NCBI GenBank assembly: GCA_964058845.1
Contig: CAXKVR010000418.1
Coordinates: forward strand, 62,001-126,000
Direction: 5' to 3'
From: Carex sylvatica
Taxonomy: Eukaryota; Streptophyta; Magnoliopsida; Poales; Cyperaceae
Length of the DNA stretch: 64,000 bases
Shown here: piece after piece, positions 1 to 10,127 of the stretch
Layout of the letters: each line of letters starts with the position of its first letter
How positions within the stretch are numbered: the first letter of the stretch is position 1
Made by a program: the position numbers and the translations under genes
Notes under the pieces: generated by a model
What the model was told of the DNA's origin: nothing
Databases searched by the model: none
What the model saw: only the letters and a program-made list of their open reading frames with translations

Positions 1-249
1 GTCACCCTTGGATCGATAAAAACTTGCTTATTTATAATTTTTAACATCAAAATTTTAATATTTCTTATTTCTTCAATATAAGTTTATCAGTAATAGTCCT
101 TTTATTTATTTATTTTTTTCATTTAGTGTAGTACTGACTTTTTTAGTGAATAATAACCTTTTTTTCTCTCTTTCTGCAGCATCCAACGTTACACGCACCA
201 TAGTGTCTCATATTTTTCCCACTATCACTAACGGTGGTTATAAACATAT

Positions 250-405
250 GCGAGAGAATTAGCCTTTGGTCTAATAGCAAAGGCATATGGTCTCTATGTG
301 AGAGGTTATAAATTTGAAATTCAAATGGGAGAATTCTTTGTTGTATTACAAGGGTATTAAATAGTTTGGTAGCTTGACCTCCAACTTTCACTCAAAAAAC
401 AAACA
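250..405 (+). repeat. SINE-like repeat, old copy
   Basis: This stretch matches the better-preserved SINE at 46575-46696: both contain 'aattctttgttgtatt', a 'tattaaatagt' segment and 'gcttgacctccaa', and both end in 'ctcaaaaaa'. The upstream part ('ggttataaatttgaaattc') looks like a decayed pol III B box. No target duplication is visible. It is called SINE-like because of the tail and the B-box-like motif; the internal promoter is too decayed to be sure. Confidence 0.5.
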
Positions 406-489
406 TATGCGAATAATTCGTAAATAATTGTGCTTTATTCTTTTTTTCTTATGTTTTCGAATCAAACTTCAAATCAATATTTTAAAATA

Positions 490-594
490 CGATTTTGTTC
501 ATGCATGCAGAAGACCACTGCATACCGCATAAGCGGTATACGGACGCATATGCGGATTTATATATGCATATTTTAAAATAAAAAATCACGTGTG

Positions 595-600
<6 letters not shown>
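490..600. repeat. Fragment of a GCATATGCGG-motif repeat
   Basis: Overlapping palindromic words such as 'ccgcataagcgg' and 'gcatatgcgg' occur here and again near 3940-4130, 30390-30420 and 38460-38540. They look like pieces of one hAT-like repeat family; the end near 4115-4125 reads 'gcattttaaaacactg'. No intact element or target duplication was found here. Confidence 0.35.
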
Positions 601-610
<10 letters not shown>

Positions 611-629
<19 letters not shown>

Positions 630-1010
630 TTGGGCTAAAATGAGCCATGGCTCATTTTAGCCATTTTGATTATTCAAACAACCGATCCGAACTGTTCATC
701 TTGTTCTCTATATTGAAATGTGCTTGGAGACCAAATTTTATATTTTTTTTATTTTTTTTACTATTTATTAAGAATTTTTTAAAATTGCTGATTCGATAGT
801 CCAGAAAATTTTACTGTTCACAGCAAAACAGCAATTTTAAAAAATGCTTAATAAATAGTAAACAAATTTCAAAAAATATAAAATTTGGTCTCCAAGCACA
901 TTTCAATATAGAGATCACATCTAACGGTTCGGATCGGTCGTTTGGACTTTCAAAATAAAAATACGGCATGGAGTACAAACGTTTGGTGAGCCATGGCTCA
1001 CCCAAGTCCA

Positions 1011-1064
<54 letters not shown>
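611..1064. mobile_element. Foldback MITE with palindromic tips and microsatellite ends
   Basis: The two halves (about 631-790 and 830-1006) are inverted copies around a centre near 810. The shared core includes 'ggagaccaaattttatat' on the left and its complement 'aaatttggtctcc' on the right. Each tip is itself a perfect palindrome: 30 bp at 633-662 and 18 bp at 985-1002, both centred on TGAGCCATGGCTCA. Outside these lie (TA)n(GA)n on the left and (TC)n(TA)n on the right, so the inverted symmetry continues through the microsatellites. No coding capacity is evident. Confidence 0.75.
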
Positions 1065-1067
<3 letters not shown>

Positions 1068-2572
1068 TCTCTATTATGCATCTTAAATTGAATTGGCTGT
1101 CCAAAAACTCCAACAACTGAGATTGATTGATCTAAATTCAAATTGAATCTGAATCCTCTAGTTAAATAATTTGTTTTTCTTTGTTTAATTACATCATTTA
1201 TATGCGTAGAAGTCTAAATTTAGTTCAAATTGGACTCACCACATGTATAGCCACACATATTACCACACGTATTTTCGCTCTGCATCATTGGATTTGAATC
1301 AAAAATCGTGCAGATCAAATCCAACGAGTGTATTTTTTTTCCTTGGAGCTACGCCTCCTTCCCAAGCAATTTTTTTTCCGTCTCCCTCCTCGATCCCTTC
1401 CCTTCCAAAAAAAAAGGAAAAACAACCCTAGAGCGAGCGCGAGAGAGAGACAGCGAACAATCGTCTCCCTTCCCGATCCCTTCCTCGCTCTTTTCTTCCA
1501 AAAAAGAAAAAGAAAAAAAAATCCTAGAGCGAGCGAGATAGGAGGAGACAGGACTCTACCGAGCACCGGAACAAAAACCTCCCCTCTCTTTCTCTTATCC
1601 GACCATTGAGAATTGAGCTCGAACCCTCATCCACTGTCTCTCTCTCTGAGGGCCGAAAACCCTAACTCTAGAGCAAAAATCGAACAGACGAAGCAAATAA
1701 CTACTTTAAAGGCGGTTATGATTTTCAGGTTAGAAAGTTCAAAACAGTTGATGATCAGTTCGATTTATGATTTCTAGCTTTTTCTATAGCTACATATCAG
1801 TTGTTGTTCTCAGAGAGTAAAGGTTTGTAGAAATTTTTTGTGTCTTTTTTTAATTTTGTGTAATTAGTTAAGCACCTTCCTAATTGGTTGAATTTGGGAG
1901 TAGATCATCCAATTTGAAATATTTCCACATAAGTAATTGTGCTTGGTTTGAATAAAAGAAAAAAATAATTGAAGCCATGTGATCGATTTTGAACAGTCCG
2001 GATGAAAGAATAGGAGGGTACTTCTTTTCTTAAGAAAATGAGCAGATTTGATTCCATGGATATGGTACCATGACTTCCAGAGGGAGTGTAGGATGTAGAT
2101 TATCTTAGTTATCATAATCTTGTTTTTTAATTTGTAAGAACACTGGTTATAGATTTTGTGGAAATGGAAATTTATGGGTTTGTCGCTTTTTCAAAAGTGA
2201 AAAAAAACATCTTATATCAATAGATTTGTCTTGTTGTTATACTCATAATCTTGTCATTACTACTTGGTGACATAATTTTAAACAAGGAAAAGTGGATATA
2301 TAAACAAGGAACCTCTTCTAGAAGGTTTCTTTTCACTTTGGTTTGTTCCTCGATTTATGGAAAAATTTCATACTTATTCCTACAAATTTTAAAATTTAAT
2401 CTATACCACTGCAGAATTAAAGAGTTACCTCACAACTTGATACATCATTTACTGTTATTTATTATTTGCCTTTTTTTTTCTTAATTCTATATGAATATTA
2501 ATAACAAAATCTTTTTATATTTTATTCAATTTTATAATATGTCCCCGTTGTAACGCACGGGCACAATACTAG
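1065..2572 (+). mobile_element. Probable non-autonomous Helitron
   Basis: The 5' end is read as TC at 1065 ('tcctctctatt') after an A in a TA tract. The 3' end has a hairpin (CCCGT 544-548 paired with ACGGG 557-561, counting from 2000), then 'cacaata' and CTAG at 2569-2572, followed by T. This fits Helitron rules: 5'-TC, a subterminal hairpin, 3'-CTRR, and insertion between A and T without target duplication. There is no Rep/helicase ORF. The interior from about 1310 to 1730 resembles a captured 5' untranslated exon: CT/GA-rich, with the telo-box word AAACCCTAA near 1657, ending at 'ttttcag/gttag' near 1730. The 5' end is less certain than the 3' end. Confidence 0.55.
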
Positions 2573-2577
2573 TATAT

Positions 2578-3008
2578 ATATATATATAGGAACATGCTAG
2601 CATGCTATGCGTAGCATAGAGGGCCTTCGTGCAACGGCTCAATATTTGACTTTTCAAAATCCTAACTTTTCATCTTGTTCTCCATATTAATATGTGTTTG
2701 GAGACCAAATTTTACATTTTTTGGAATTTTTTTACTATTTTTTTAGATTTATTGAAAATTACTGTTTTTTTATAGTCCAGATTTGCTGAAAACAGCAATT
2801 TTCAATAAATCTAAAAAAATAGTAAAAAAAATTTTAAAAAATATAAAATTTGGTCTCCAAACACATATTAATATGGAGAACAAGATGAACGGTTCGGATC
2901 GACCGTTAGGATTTTGAAAAGTCGAATATTGAGCCATTACACGAATGTCCTCTATGCTACGCATAGCATGCTAGCATAGCATGCTAGCATATTCCTATAT
3001 ATATATAT
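2578..3008. mobile_element. Foldback MITE inserted in a TA tract
   Basis: The left end 'ataggaacatgctagcatgc' and the right end 'gcatgctagcatattcctat' are inverted copies, and the rest of the element folds back on itself around about 2785. The core carries the same 'ttggagaccaaatttta' and 'gaacggttcggatcgacc' words as the elements at 611, 3395 and 41281. TA repeats on both sides hide the target duplication; a 9 bp 'atatatata' duplication would be consistent. Confidence 0.75.
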
Positions 3009-3376
3009 GTAAAATTTTGATTTATTGAGTGACGCACATTCCTAGCATATTCCTATATATATACATATACATGAGTGATGCACATACATGTAAAATTTTG
3101 AAAGTTTCGAGTTTATTTGCTACACGGTCAAGGGGCCAAAGAAATGAATATTTTATAAGTTAATTTATAAGTTGTTTTATATATTCAATTTTTATTATTT
3201 CTTTGACCACTTGACCGTGTAGCAAATAAACTCGAAATTTTTAAAATTTTGCATGTATATGCATCACTCATGAAGTACATGGATTTCAACAGTTTGAATT
3301 CGGCGTTTGACGTTGATCCGATATACTTTTAGAGTTGTGCTCACCAAACTCTCTTGGTGAGCACATTACACCCTAT
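3009..3376. mobile_element. Truncated copy of the 14168-type foldback MITE
   Basis: The right end 'ccaaactctcttggtgagca' followed by 'cattacaccct', and the internal words 'gagtgatgcacatacatg' and 'gaccgtgtagcaaataaac', match the intact element at 14168-14594. The left terminus is missing and replaced by partial copies of 'cctagcatattcctatata', which suggests rearrangement with the neighbouring MITE. Confidence 0.6.
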
Positions 3377-3394
3377 ATATATATATATATATAT

Positions 3395-3803
3395 AGGAAT
3401 ATGCTAGCATGCTATGCGTAGCATGGAGGGTCTTTGTGCAACGACTCAATATTCGACTTTTCAAAATTATAATGGTCAATCCTAACCGTTCATCTTGTTC
3501 TCCATATTAATATGTGTTTGGAGACCAAATTTTACATTTTTTTAAATTTGTTTACTATTTTTTTAGATTTATTGAAAATCGTTGTTTTCAGCAAATCTGG
3601 ACCATAAAGAAACAGTGATTTTCAATGAATCTAAAAAAAAAAAAAACAAATTCCAAAAAATATAAAATTTGGTCTCCAAATACATATTAATATGAAGAAC
3701 AAGATGAACGTTCGGATCGACCGTTAGGATTTTGAAAAGTCAAATATTGAGTCGTTGCACGGAGGCTCTCTATGCTACGCATAGCATGCTAGCATGTTCC
3801 TAT
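3395..3803. mobile_element. Foldback MITE, second copy of the 2578 family
   Basis: The ends 'ataggaatatgctagcatgc' and 'gcatgctagcatgttcctat' are inverted, and the core is a near-copy of 2578-3008. It is again bounded by (TA)n on both sides. There are small differences from the first copy, such as an A-run near 3637-3648, so the two inserted or diverged separately. Confidence 0.75.
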
Positions 3804-3929
3804 ATATATATATATATATATATTCATATTCATATAGTTGAATTTATTTCTATATAATCAACATAAAGTGTGACTTATTGTATATAAAAAATACAATAAT
3901 TTGGAATGGGATAGTAAAACTCCACATAA

Positions 3930-4130
3930 TGCATATGAACTTTTAATTACATGCGCTGCATATTACGTTTTTAATCTGCATATCCGCATATTCGGATCAT
4001 ATGCTCAAAACTACATGAGAGGAACTGCATAGGAGGAATTGCATGGCATTTTGAGTACAGCTGCCGACTGCATAAGCATATGCAGCCGCATATGTGGTCC
4101 ATGCGGCTGCATTTTAAAACACTGCTTCAA
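3930..4130. repeat. GCATATGCGG-motif repeat
   Basis: This holds several 'gcatatccgcatattcgg', 'gcatatgcagccgcatatg' and 'atgcggctgcattttaaaac' words in both orientations, ending 'acactg', which is a hAT-like terminus. Element limits and target duplication are not clear. Between here and 4540 I see only AT-rich DNA without features. Confidence 0.35.
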
Positions 4131-4546
4131 ATAAAATGTAAAAAAATATATATAATAAGTTTTATTCACGAATAAAATACAAGTCACAAATTATTTAGAA
4201 AAAAAAAACACCAAAAAGGCGATTATTTTTTAAGAAAATTTTATTTTTGGGAGGTTTTTTGGGTTTTTTATTTTTTGTTTCTTCATTATACCAAATTATT
4301 TTCGAATTATATCTGAATTATAAATTTTTAATCCCACCGAACCGAACTCGAACTATTTGTTTGTCATTATAGTTACATGAGAGGATAAAGGCAGGTTATA
4401 TTGTACAAATATAATGATCCAAATTCCAAACAGATTTTGCGAAGCCATAATTTCAACAAACGTCAGTAAAAGAAATTGTGTAAAATTAAAATAAATTTCT
4501 CTATATGATAACTAAAAAATATAATGCATGTCTTACGAGAGCAAGG

Positions 4547-4927
4547 CTATGGTATTTATATGCAATACGCGAAAATGCGTATTGGTTTGTAATATGAAAT
4601 AATATTTTTATTTTTAAAGTCAATATAAACTGTTTAATATAATCTTCATATAAAAATATAATTGTAGATCAAATTTATATATTTTTATAACCTTTTTACT
4701 GTTTAAAAAATAGAAAATTACTTGACCTAAAAATTTTAAATTATTCAAAAATAGTGATTTTCTATCCATCTAAGAGTAATAAAAAGATTAAAATTTAGTT
4801 TGCACAAAAATCTTCATATGGATTTTATAACAAACGGTTCATAATGACTGTTTGAATTTTAAAAATAAAAAATATTAATCCATAACACATACCAATAGCA
4901 TACTGCTATGCATAGTCATGAGCAGAG
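4547..4927. mobile_element. Decayed foldback MITE
   Basis: Left 'ctatggtatttatatgcaata' is loosely complementary to right 'gcatactgctatgcatag', and the centre 'gattttctatccatctaaga' and the flanking 'agatcaaattta'/'taaaatttagtttgc' pair as in the 55904 and 36705 elements. The copy is old and no clean target duplication is visible. Confidence 0.5.
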
Positions 4928-5091
4928 ACAAACTTTCAAGTTATGGGGATCAAACTTCAGAAGTTTTTTATGAGGATCATTTATATAAAAAAAATTACAA
5001 AAATATGGAGGTCAATTTTATAATATTTATAATATTACTCTAATTTATATAAAAATATCATGTTAAAGTATAAAAAAAATTCAAAATGAAT

Positions 5092-5318
5092 GATGGTCAA
5101 TTGACGAATTCACATCCTCCCACGTTATCGGACTGGGTACAATTGAATTTGATGGCCCAAAATTATTCTTTTTAACTTGGCACGAATCTCAAAGCAGATA
5201 TAGTACTGCCTCCTGCGTCATTCCGAGAAAGAACCGGCTGAGAGTAAATCTGGGCCGTCCGTTTCAAAATTGTGTTGAATCAGGTAATTGGGAGGATACG
5301 GATCCGTCAATTGACCCC
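5092..5318. mobile_element. Foldback MITE ending GGTCAATTGACG
   Basis: The left end 'ggtcaattgacgaattcaca' is complementary to the right end near 5300-5316 ('ggatccgtcaattgacc'), and 'atcctccca' pairs with 'tgggaggat'. An internal stretch ('cttggcacgaatctcaaag', 'taaatctgggccgtccgttt') recurs at 6450-6640 and, in part, at 44660-44880, so this is one of at least three relatives. Confidence 0.6.
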
Positions 5319-6133
5319 GTTCACTGTGAGTCGCGTCGTCTCTGACTCTCTGTACATAATATCATACTTTCACTCGTTCGAAAATGAAGTTGTTTGTGTT
5401 AGCATGCAATATTTTATGAGAAGAAAATAGAATAACCTACTTGAGAGAATTTTAACATTAATGATTTGGGAGCAAGAAACAAAGGTACCGTCTTTCGAAG
5501 AAAAAAAATCTTAAATTCTACCTAAACTAAGATGAGAGAAACTATCCGATATAATAATCGATTGATTGCAAATTTGCAATTGAATGTAAATTTTGTAAGT
5601 TGTATACAGTGCAAGTGGATTTGCTTGAACCATGTTGAAATATACATGGTGATTAAACTAAAAGCTTGCTCACCACGGAATTAATATAGATATAATTAAA
5701 TTGAAGCATGTGGGATTGACTGTCCGATGTAAATAAATTGTATCCAGAATATGATTCATTCACGTGCTCTCTCTTTGAGTCGTGATGAAGCCATCTAAGC
5801 CACTTTCTTAACTGCAGATCAGTGCAGACTGTGCAGTGATTAGCCAGTAGAATAAGTATACGGCTTCGCAGATTTAAAATGAATAGTGTCACGATTGGAA
5901 ATCATCAGAAGACTTTTATATTTAAAAATTATATAAAAAAATAATACTGGATATTAGATGGATTGAGGAAAAAATGTTGAAATTGGAGAAATCGAACGTT
6001 CGAACCAAGTGTTCGATTTATTTAGCTACCAGCCTACCACATCAAATATTATTTTATATAATTTCTGAAAAAATTCTTAGAAATTATGACTACTTTCATT
6101 CATGTATTATTGAAGAGAGAATAATAAGCTGAT
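5319..6133. other. No gene or element recognised
   Basis: This is AT-rich DNA. A 79-codon open frame on the - strand (5653-5892) has no recognisable domain and no conserved context, so it is not called. Confidence 0.6.
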
Positions 6134-6400
6134 CAGGAGCGGAACGAGAAAATCTTAATAGAGAGGTAAAAATTAAAATACAAAATTGTAGCTAGTGGGA
6201 ATTAAATTCAAACTCTTTCTAACACTACATAAGCTCTTATCATTAGATTAAAGTTAACATGTGTTCATTTATGAGAAAACTGAACTATATAAAATATTTC
6301 AAAAAAATAAAATTTAATTAATTCTTAATATATACAACTAATATTTTAAAATCATAGGAGTGGCTAAACCACCTTTTAATTGGCTTAAGATCAGCCCCTG
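6134..6400. mobile_element. hAT-like non-autonomous element
   Basis: The ends are 'caggagcgga' and 'tcagcccctg', matching the cleaner relative at 48023-48284 (ends CAGGGGCGAA and TTTGCCCCTG). The interiors share 'gagaggtaaaaattaaaat' and 'attttaaaatca' words. The flanks 'aagctgat' and 'aaggctga' are only a poor 8 bp duplication, so the copy is older. Confidence 0.55.
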
Positions 6401-6439
6401 AAGGCTGAAGCTGATCCAAGGGACACTTTTTAGCATAAA

Positions 6440-6645
6440 AGGAATCTGTATTACCCCAGATACCTGAGGTGTAAGCTATAAATCTGAACCGTTCTTTTCA
6501 TATGGCACGAATATCAAAGCATAACCCCTAAAGTCCCAATTTGTTCCGGATTGAGTTTGGCCCAGCTGAGTTAATCTGGGCCGTCCATTTTCTAAAATTG
6601 TATCTCAGTTACCTGGTGGGACACGGACTCGCATAAAAGTGCCTT
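6440..6645. repeat. Decayed relative of the 5092 foldback element
   Basis: It shares 'ggcacgaatatcaaagca', 'ttgttccggattgag' and 'taatctgggccgtccatttt' with 5170-5260. The terminal repeats have decayed to 'ggtaacctggg'-like remnants. Confidence 0.45.
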
Positions 6646-6726
6646 CATTTCAATTTTTACCATAATGTCAATGATTATTTCAGGGCCTTCATAAACCACT
6701 CACAGGTCACAGGCTCACAGCTGGTG

Positions 6727-6916
6727 GGAAATAAATCTTCTGTGATTCTAAAGAGATTGCAGGACCCTGTAATTCAAAATCTAACCTTTCACTCTTTAAA
6801 ATGCACAAATCTCAAGAACACTTATTTTTTATGCACAAATCTCTAGACATATAAATGGTTAGATATGGAATAACAGGGTCCTGCGATTCCTTTAGAATCA
6901 CAGCAGATTTATTTCC
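6727..6916. mobile_element. MULE-type MITE with a 9 bp target duplication
   Basis: The terminal inverted repeats start GGAAATAAATC and the arms pair over about 50 bp (for example 'gcaggaccctg' with 'cagggtcctgc'). The element is flanked by perfect 9 bp duplications 'cagctggtg' at 6718-6726 and 6917-6925. It is 190 bp and non-coding. A second member with its own 9 bp duplication is at 62326-62503, and a diverged one at 14637-14845. Confidence 0.85.
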
Positions 6917-7189
6917 CAGCTGGTGTACGTCAGTAGACAACCTAGAACACTTAGCTTGATAGCAGCGTTACATATAATTGTTGCATAATTTCAAAAAAGA
7001 AAATAATTGATGGAACAGGGTTTATTAAATTTATATTAATATATAAAATATGTTGTTATATTGCTTAAATACCTTGCCGTTTTGCGCTAATACAATGTCA
7101 TATTTTTATGCCTCATTTTTGTATGACAAAATTCTATGAGTTCGGCTAGTATGATATTGGTATCACATGACTCTAATAGCAAAATTTAT

Positions 7190-7500
7190 TAGATAGACTT
7201 CGAACAACTAATCTAAAATCTAAACTGTTCAAACATATTTATTTTATGAGTGATGTTTTTACATGTATTTTTTTATATTTTTTAGTTATTTTAGTATCAA
7301 ATAAAGCAGTTAAAAATGTTAAAAAATGAATTCATTAGATTACCTTAAAAACTCGCACATTTGACCGTTTGACTTGATATAGTAAATAAATTTAAAAAAT
7401 TATAAATTTTGTATTCAACACACGACTAATGAAGCATATGGGTTTGAATAGTTTGAATTCACCGTTCAAAGTTAATTCGAAAATTTTTTAAATTAATATT
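7190..7500. repeat. Old remnant of the 14168-type foldback family
   Basis: Words such as 'atgagtgatg', 'ttgaccgtttgacttgatatag', 'aatgaagcatatgggtttgaa' and 'gtttgaattcaccgttcaaa' follow the order seen in 14168-14594, but the termini are lost. Confidence 0.4.
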
Positions 7501-7949
7501 ATATAGACTAAAATAACACTGAGTTTTATGCAGATTCAAATTCTATTTTTATCAACAAACTTTTTGAACTATATTTTATTTATTCAATTTTGAACTTTCT
7601 TTCCAAGTTCTTGATATTACACCATGCAGTGCGAAACTGCTAATACAGCTTTTTCCTTGCTCTTTTAGCAAGCATATAAAAAACACCAAAAGCGAGTAGA
7701 TACTGGCACACTAAACTTTCTACGATTTCTCACCAACAAATAACATAGCCTATAATTCTGCGCCTTCTTAAACCTCCTTCCTCTCAGCAAGCATCTCTTA
7801 GGAACAACTCTCAGATAGGAAGAATATGTACCGTCCGATCAATGAATAGGCAGGCTTCTATGGACTAGTCGACTTTAAGATCAAAATGAACGGTACAGAT
7901 TCTTCTAATTTGAATCGGATTCCTGAGGGGATGTCACATCTCTGTGGTC

Positions 7950-8375
7950 CCCACCCTCTCTCCCAAATAAACGCGTAGAATTCCCGTGGAAAAAGAACCT
8001 CTCTTGTACAAAAGGACAATAAACATTTCAAATAAAGAAGAAAGAAACGGAAAACGAATCCATATCAGCTGAGGTAACACACTATTTCTTTTTATATATG
8101 AACCGTCCGATCAAAATCCCAGACAATCTGGCTCCGGGTTGAATGTAAGAGATCCTTTCAATATTCGAGCAGATTCTGATCGACCGGTCTGAATCTAAAC
8201 AGAAATATTGTGGTACCTTGGTGATACGAAAGCCTAAATAGCAGCATCAACCTAAGTACCTAACCCAAAATCAAGTAGAAAGAACCAAAAACCAGAAAGA
8301 AAGAACAAAATCTCTTCTCTGCCTTTGCTCTCCTCTCTAGTCTTTACATTTCTTCCTTTCTCTCGTTGGCTTGCC
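7950..8375 (+). promoter_or_regulatory. Promoter and 5' UTR of the DUF3511 gene
   Basis: A TATA-like 'ttttatatatga' lies near 8090. It is followed by an A/G- then C/T-rich leader ('agaaagaaccaaaaaccag', 'tcttctctgcctttgc') typical of plant 5' UTRs, running into the ATG. The transcription start is inferred, not seen. Confidence 0.4.
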
Positions 8376-8840
8376 ATGGCCGACTTCGATCGCTCCTACC
8401 ACCACAACTACTCTAGCTCCTACTCCTACAACCCCCGCCTCAGCACCGATCAAAACCAAAACCCTCCTTTCTCTCTCAACCCCTCTCGCCCCAGCACCGA
8501 TCAAACCTCCTCCTACTCCTACTCATACTCCTACAACACCTCTCGACCGAGTACCGATCAAGCACCCCCGTACGACGCTAACAACAGTTATGAGTACAAT
8601 GGGAGACTGGATATAGTGCCGAGGCAGCAGCCTCTGCCGCCGGCAGTGGTGGCGCCGAGGCCGGTGGCGGTGGTTGGGTCGTCTTCCGGGCCGTGGTGCT
8701 TTGGCGACCCCGAGATGAAACGCAAGAGACGAGTGGCGAGTTACAAGGCGTACTCAGTAGAGGGGAAGGTTAAGTCCTCGATTCGCAAGGGCTTTCGCTG
8801 GATCAAGGTTAAGTGCTCTGAGATTATTCATAGCTGGTAG
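8376..8840 (+). CDS. DUF3511 domain protein, 154 aa
   Basis: A plant-specific small basic protein of unknown function. The DUF3511 domain occupies residues 107-154 at the C terminus; its family signature is visible as WCFGDPEMKRKRRVASYK, then YSVEGKVK and RWIK near the end. The first 80 residues are low-complexity, rich in Ser, Tyr, Asn and Pro, with three repeats of (L/P)STDQ at about residues 22-26, 39-43 and 58-62. I chose the ATG at 8376 because it has a strong context (gccATGGc) and begins the usual MxDF-type N terminus; an upstream in-frame ATG-less extension to 8325 would start at a non-ATG codon. There is no intron, as is usual for the family. No signal peptide or membrane segment is seen. 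The domain call is firm; cellular role is unknown. Confidence 0.9.
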   Translation: MADFDRSYHHNYSSSYSYNPRLSTDQNQNPPFSLNPSRPSTDQTSSYSYSYSYNTSRPSTDQAPPYDANNSYEYNGRLDIVPRQQPLPPAVVAPRPVAVVGSSSGPWCFGDPEMKRKRRVASYKAYSVEGKVKSSIRKGFRWIKVKCSEIIHSW

Positions 8841-9902
8841 GAGTAGTTTGTTTCTTTCTTTGTTAAAGGAAATTTATTTGGCTGTTCATGTTGTATTTAC
8901 TCACTGTTAGCTTATCTTTTCTTGGGGGATGTATTGGGGTTGATTAGTGTCGGAAGCTTCATTCATTGAGCAGTGGAAGTGAAAAAGGTGGGATCTTCTT
9001 GTGGGAATTTGGAAAATTGGATAAATTTCTGCAGTTATAGTTAATTATTCAATTGATCTTGAAGATTTTGTATTGGTGTTATTGCTCGAAATTCGCAGCA
9101 ATTGTTCTTAACTATAGAAAAGTTTGTAGAGGTTGGATCTTGGGTTTCCTTATGGGTCGAATCTAGAAACTTATTTATGCTGTATTGATGATGCTTTATG
9201 CAATTTGGCATGGATTACAAATTTACAATGATGATCATAGCTGAAAGTTTTTGCTTTGCTTTGTTAAATAATAGACGCATTCTAGGTGGCTTTGTTGCAT
9301 TTTTCAGGATTAAGTTTACCTACCTAAATTTTAGTATTGTTCTTCTGTTAAATGTGTTCATATGGTAATGTTGCTTTTCCCTAAATTGGTACTATTAACT
9401 TGTTTAGCAGAGCACTGAGATGTTTTTATATTCGCTATATTTATGGAATTGTTAATGTTAATTTAGAATGATTTTGGAGAATATAATAAGGAAGACTGTG
9501 ATATAGATTAGCTTTGACCAACTCCAAAAGAGAATTTCAGTAAAGTATTATGAATACCTAATTCTGGCTATATTTTGGGGCATTTTTGTTGTTGATCATA
9601 ATATGATAGTTGCATTTCTTGGTGAGGCTTCTATGCAAAAACAAAACATCTCAGTATGAACCGACAACCAAGTGGCACATGTTATGGTAATTTGGCATCA
9701 TTCTTTGCTGTCTTAACCAAAGGCAGTTGTCATTTTCTCATGCCATTATAGTTTATACTCTGTCAAAGTAGAAATCTGGGTTTGACTTGCAATGAAAGGA
9801 ATCTGATTCCATATTTCCTCATCTTTTGTTTTTTCTTTCTGTAAATTAGGGAACCGAATTTTCTGCTTCTAGAGTCACTGTCGATGAATTCCATTTAAAA
9901 AA
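8841..9902. other. 3' UTR and intergenic DNA
   Basis: T-rich DNA after the DUF3511 stop codon, starting with the 3' UTR. No conserved frame, repeat termini or second gene could be recognised. Confidence 0.5.
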
Positions 9903-10127
9903 TTAAATGTGATCGGCCTCCTTTAATAGTGACCGGCCTTACATTCCAGTGACTGAGGGGTAGGAAATTCTTGCACCTGGGGTAGGTGATCTCCTTCCGT
10001 AAATTAGACCCTGCATGTCTTAGTTAAATGTGACCGACTCTACATTTCAGTGACTGAAGAGACAGAAAATTTTTGCATCCGGGAGGCATGTGATCTCCTT
10101 CCGTAAATTAGACCCTGCATGTCTTAG
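9903..10127 (+). repeat. Tandem duplication, two units of 121 and 104 bp
   Basis: Both units start 'ttaaatgtga' and end with the same 40-odd bases from 'tgatctccttccgtaaatta' to 'gcatgtcttag' (9903-10023 and 10024-10127). The middle has diverged, and the first unit has an extra 17 bp or so. Non-coding. Confidence 0.8.

Noticed and set aside
1308..1609. Several overlapping frames in the CT/GA-rich block
   Set aside because: Low-complexity untranslated leader-like DNA; frames are Ser/Phe/Lys-rich by composition.
5653..5892. 79-codon minus-strand frame
   Set aside because: No family resemblance, no promoter or codon evidence.
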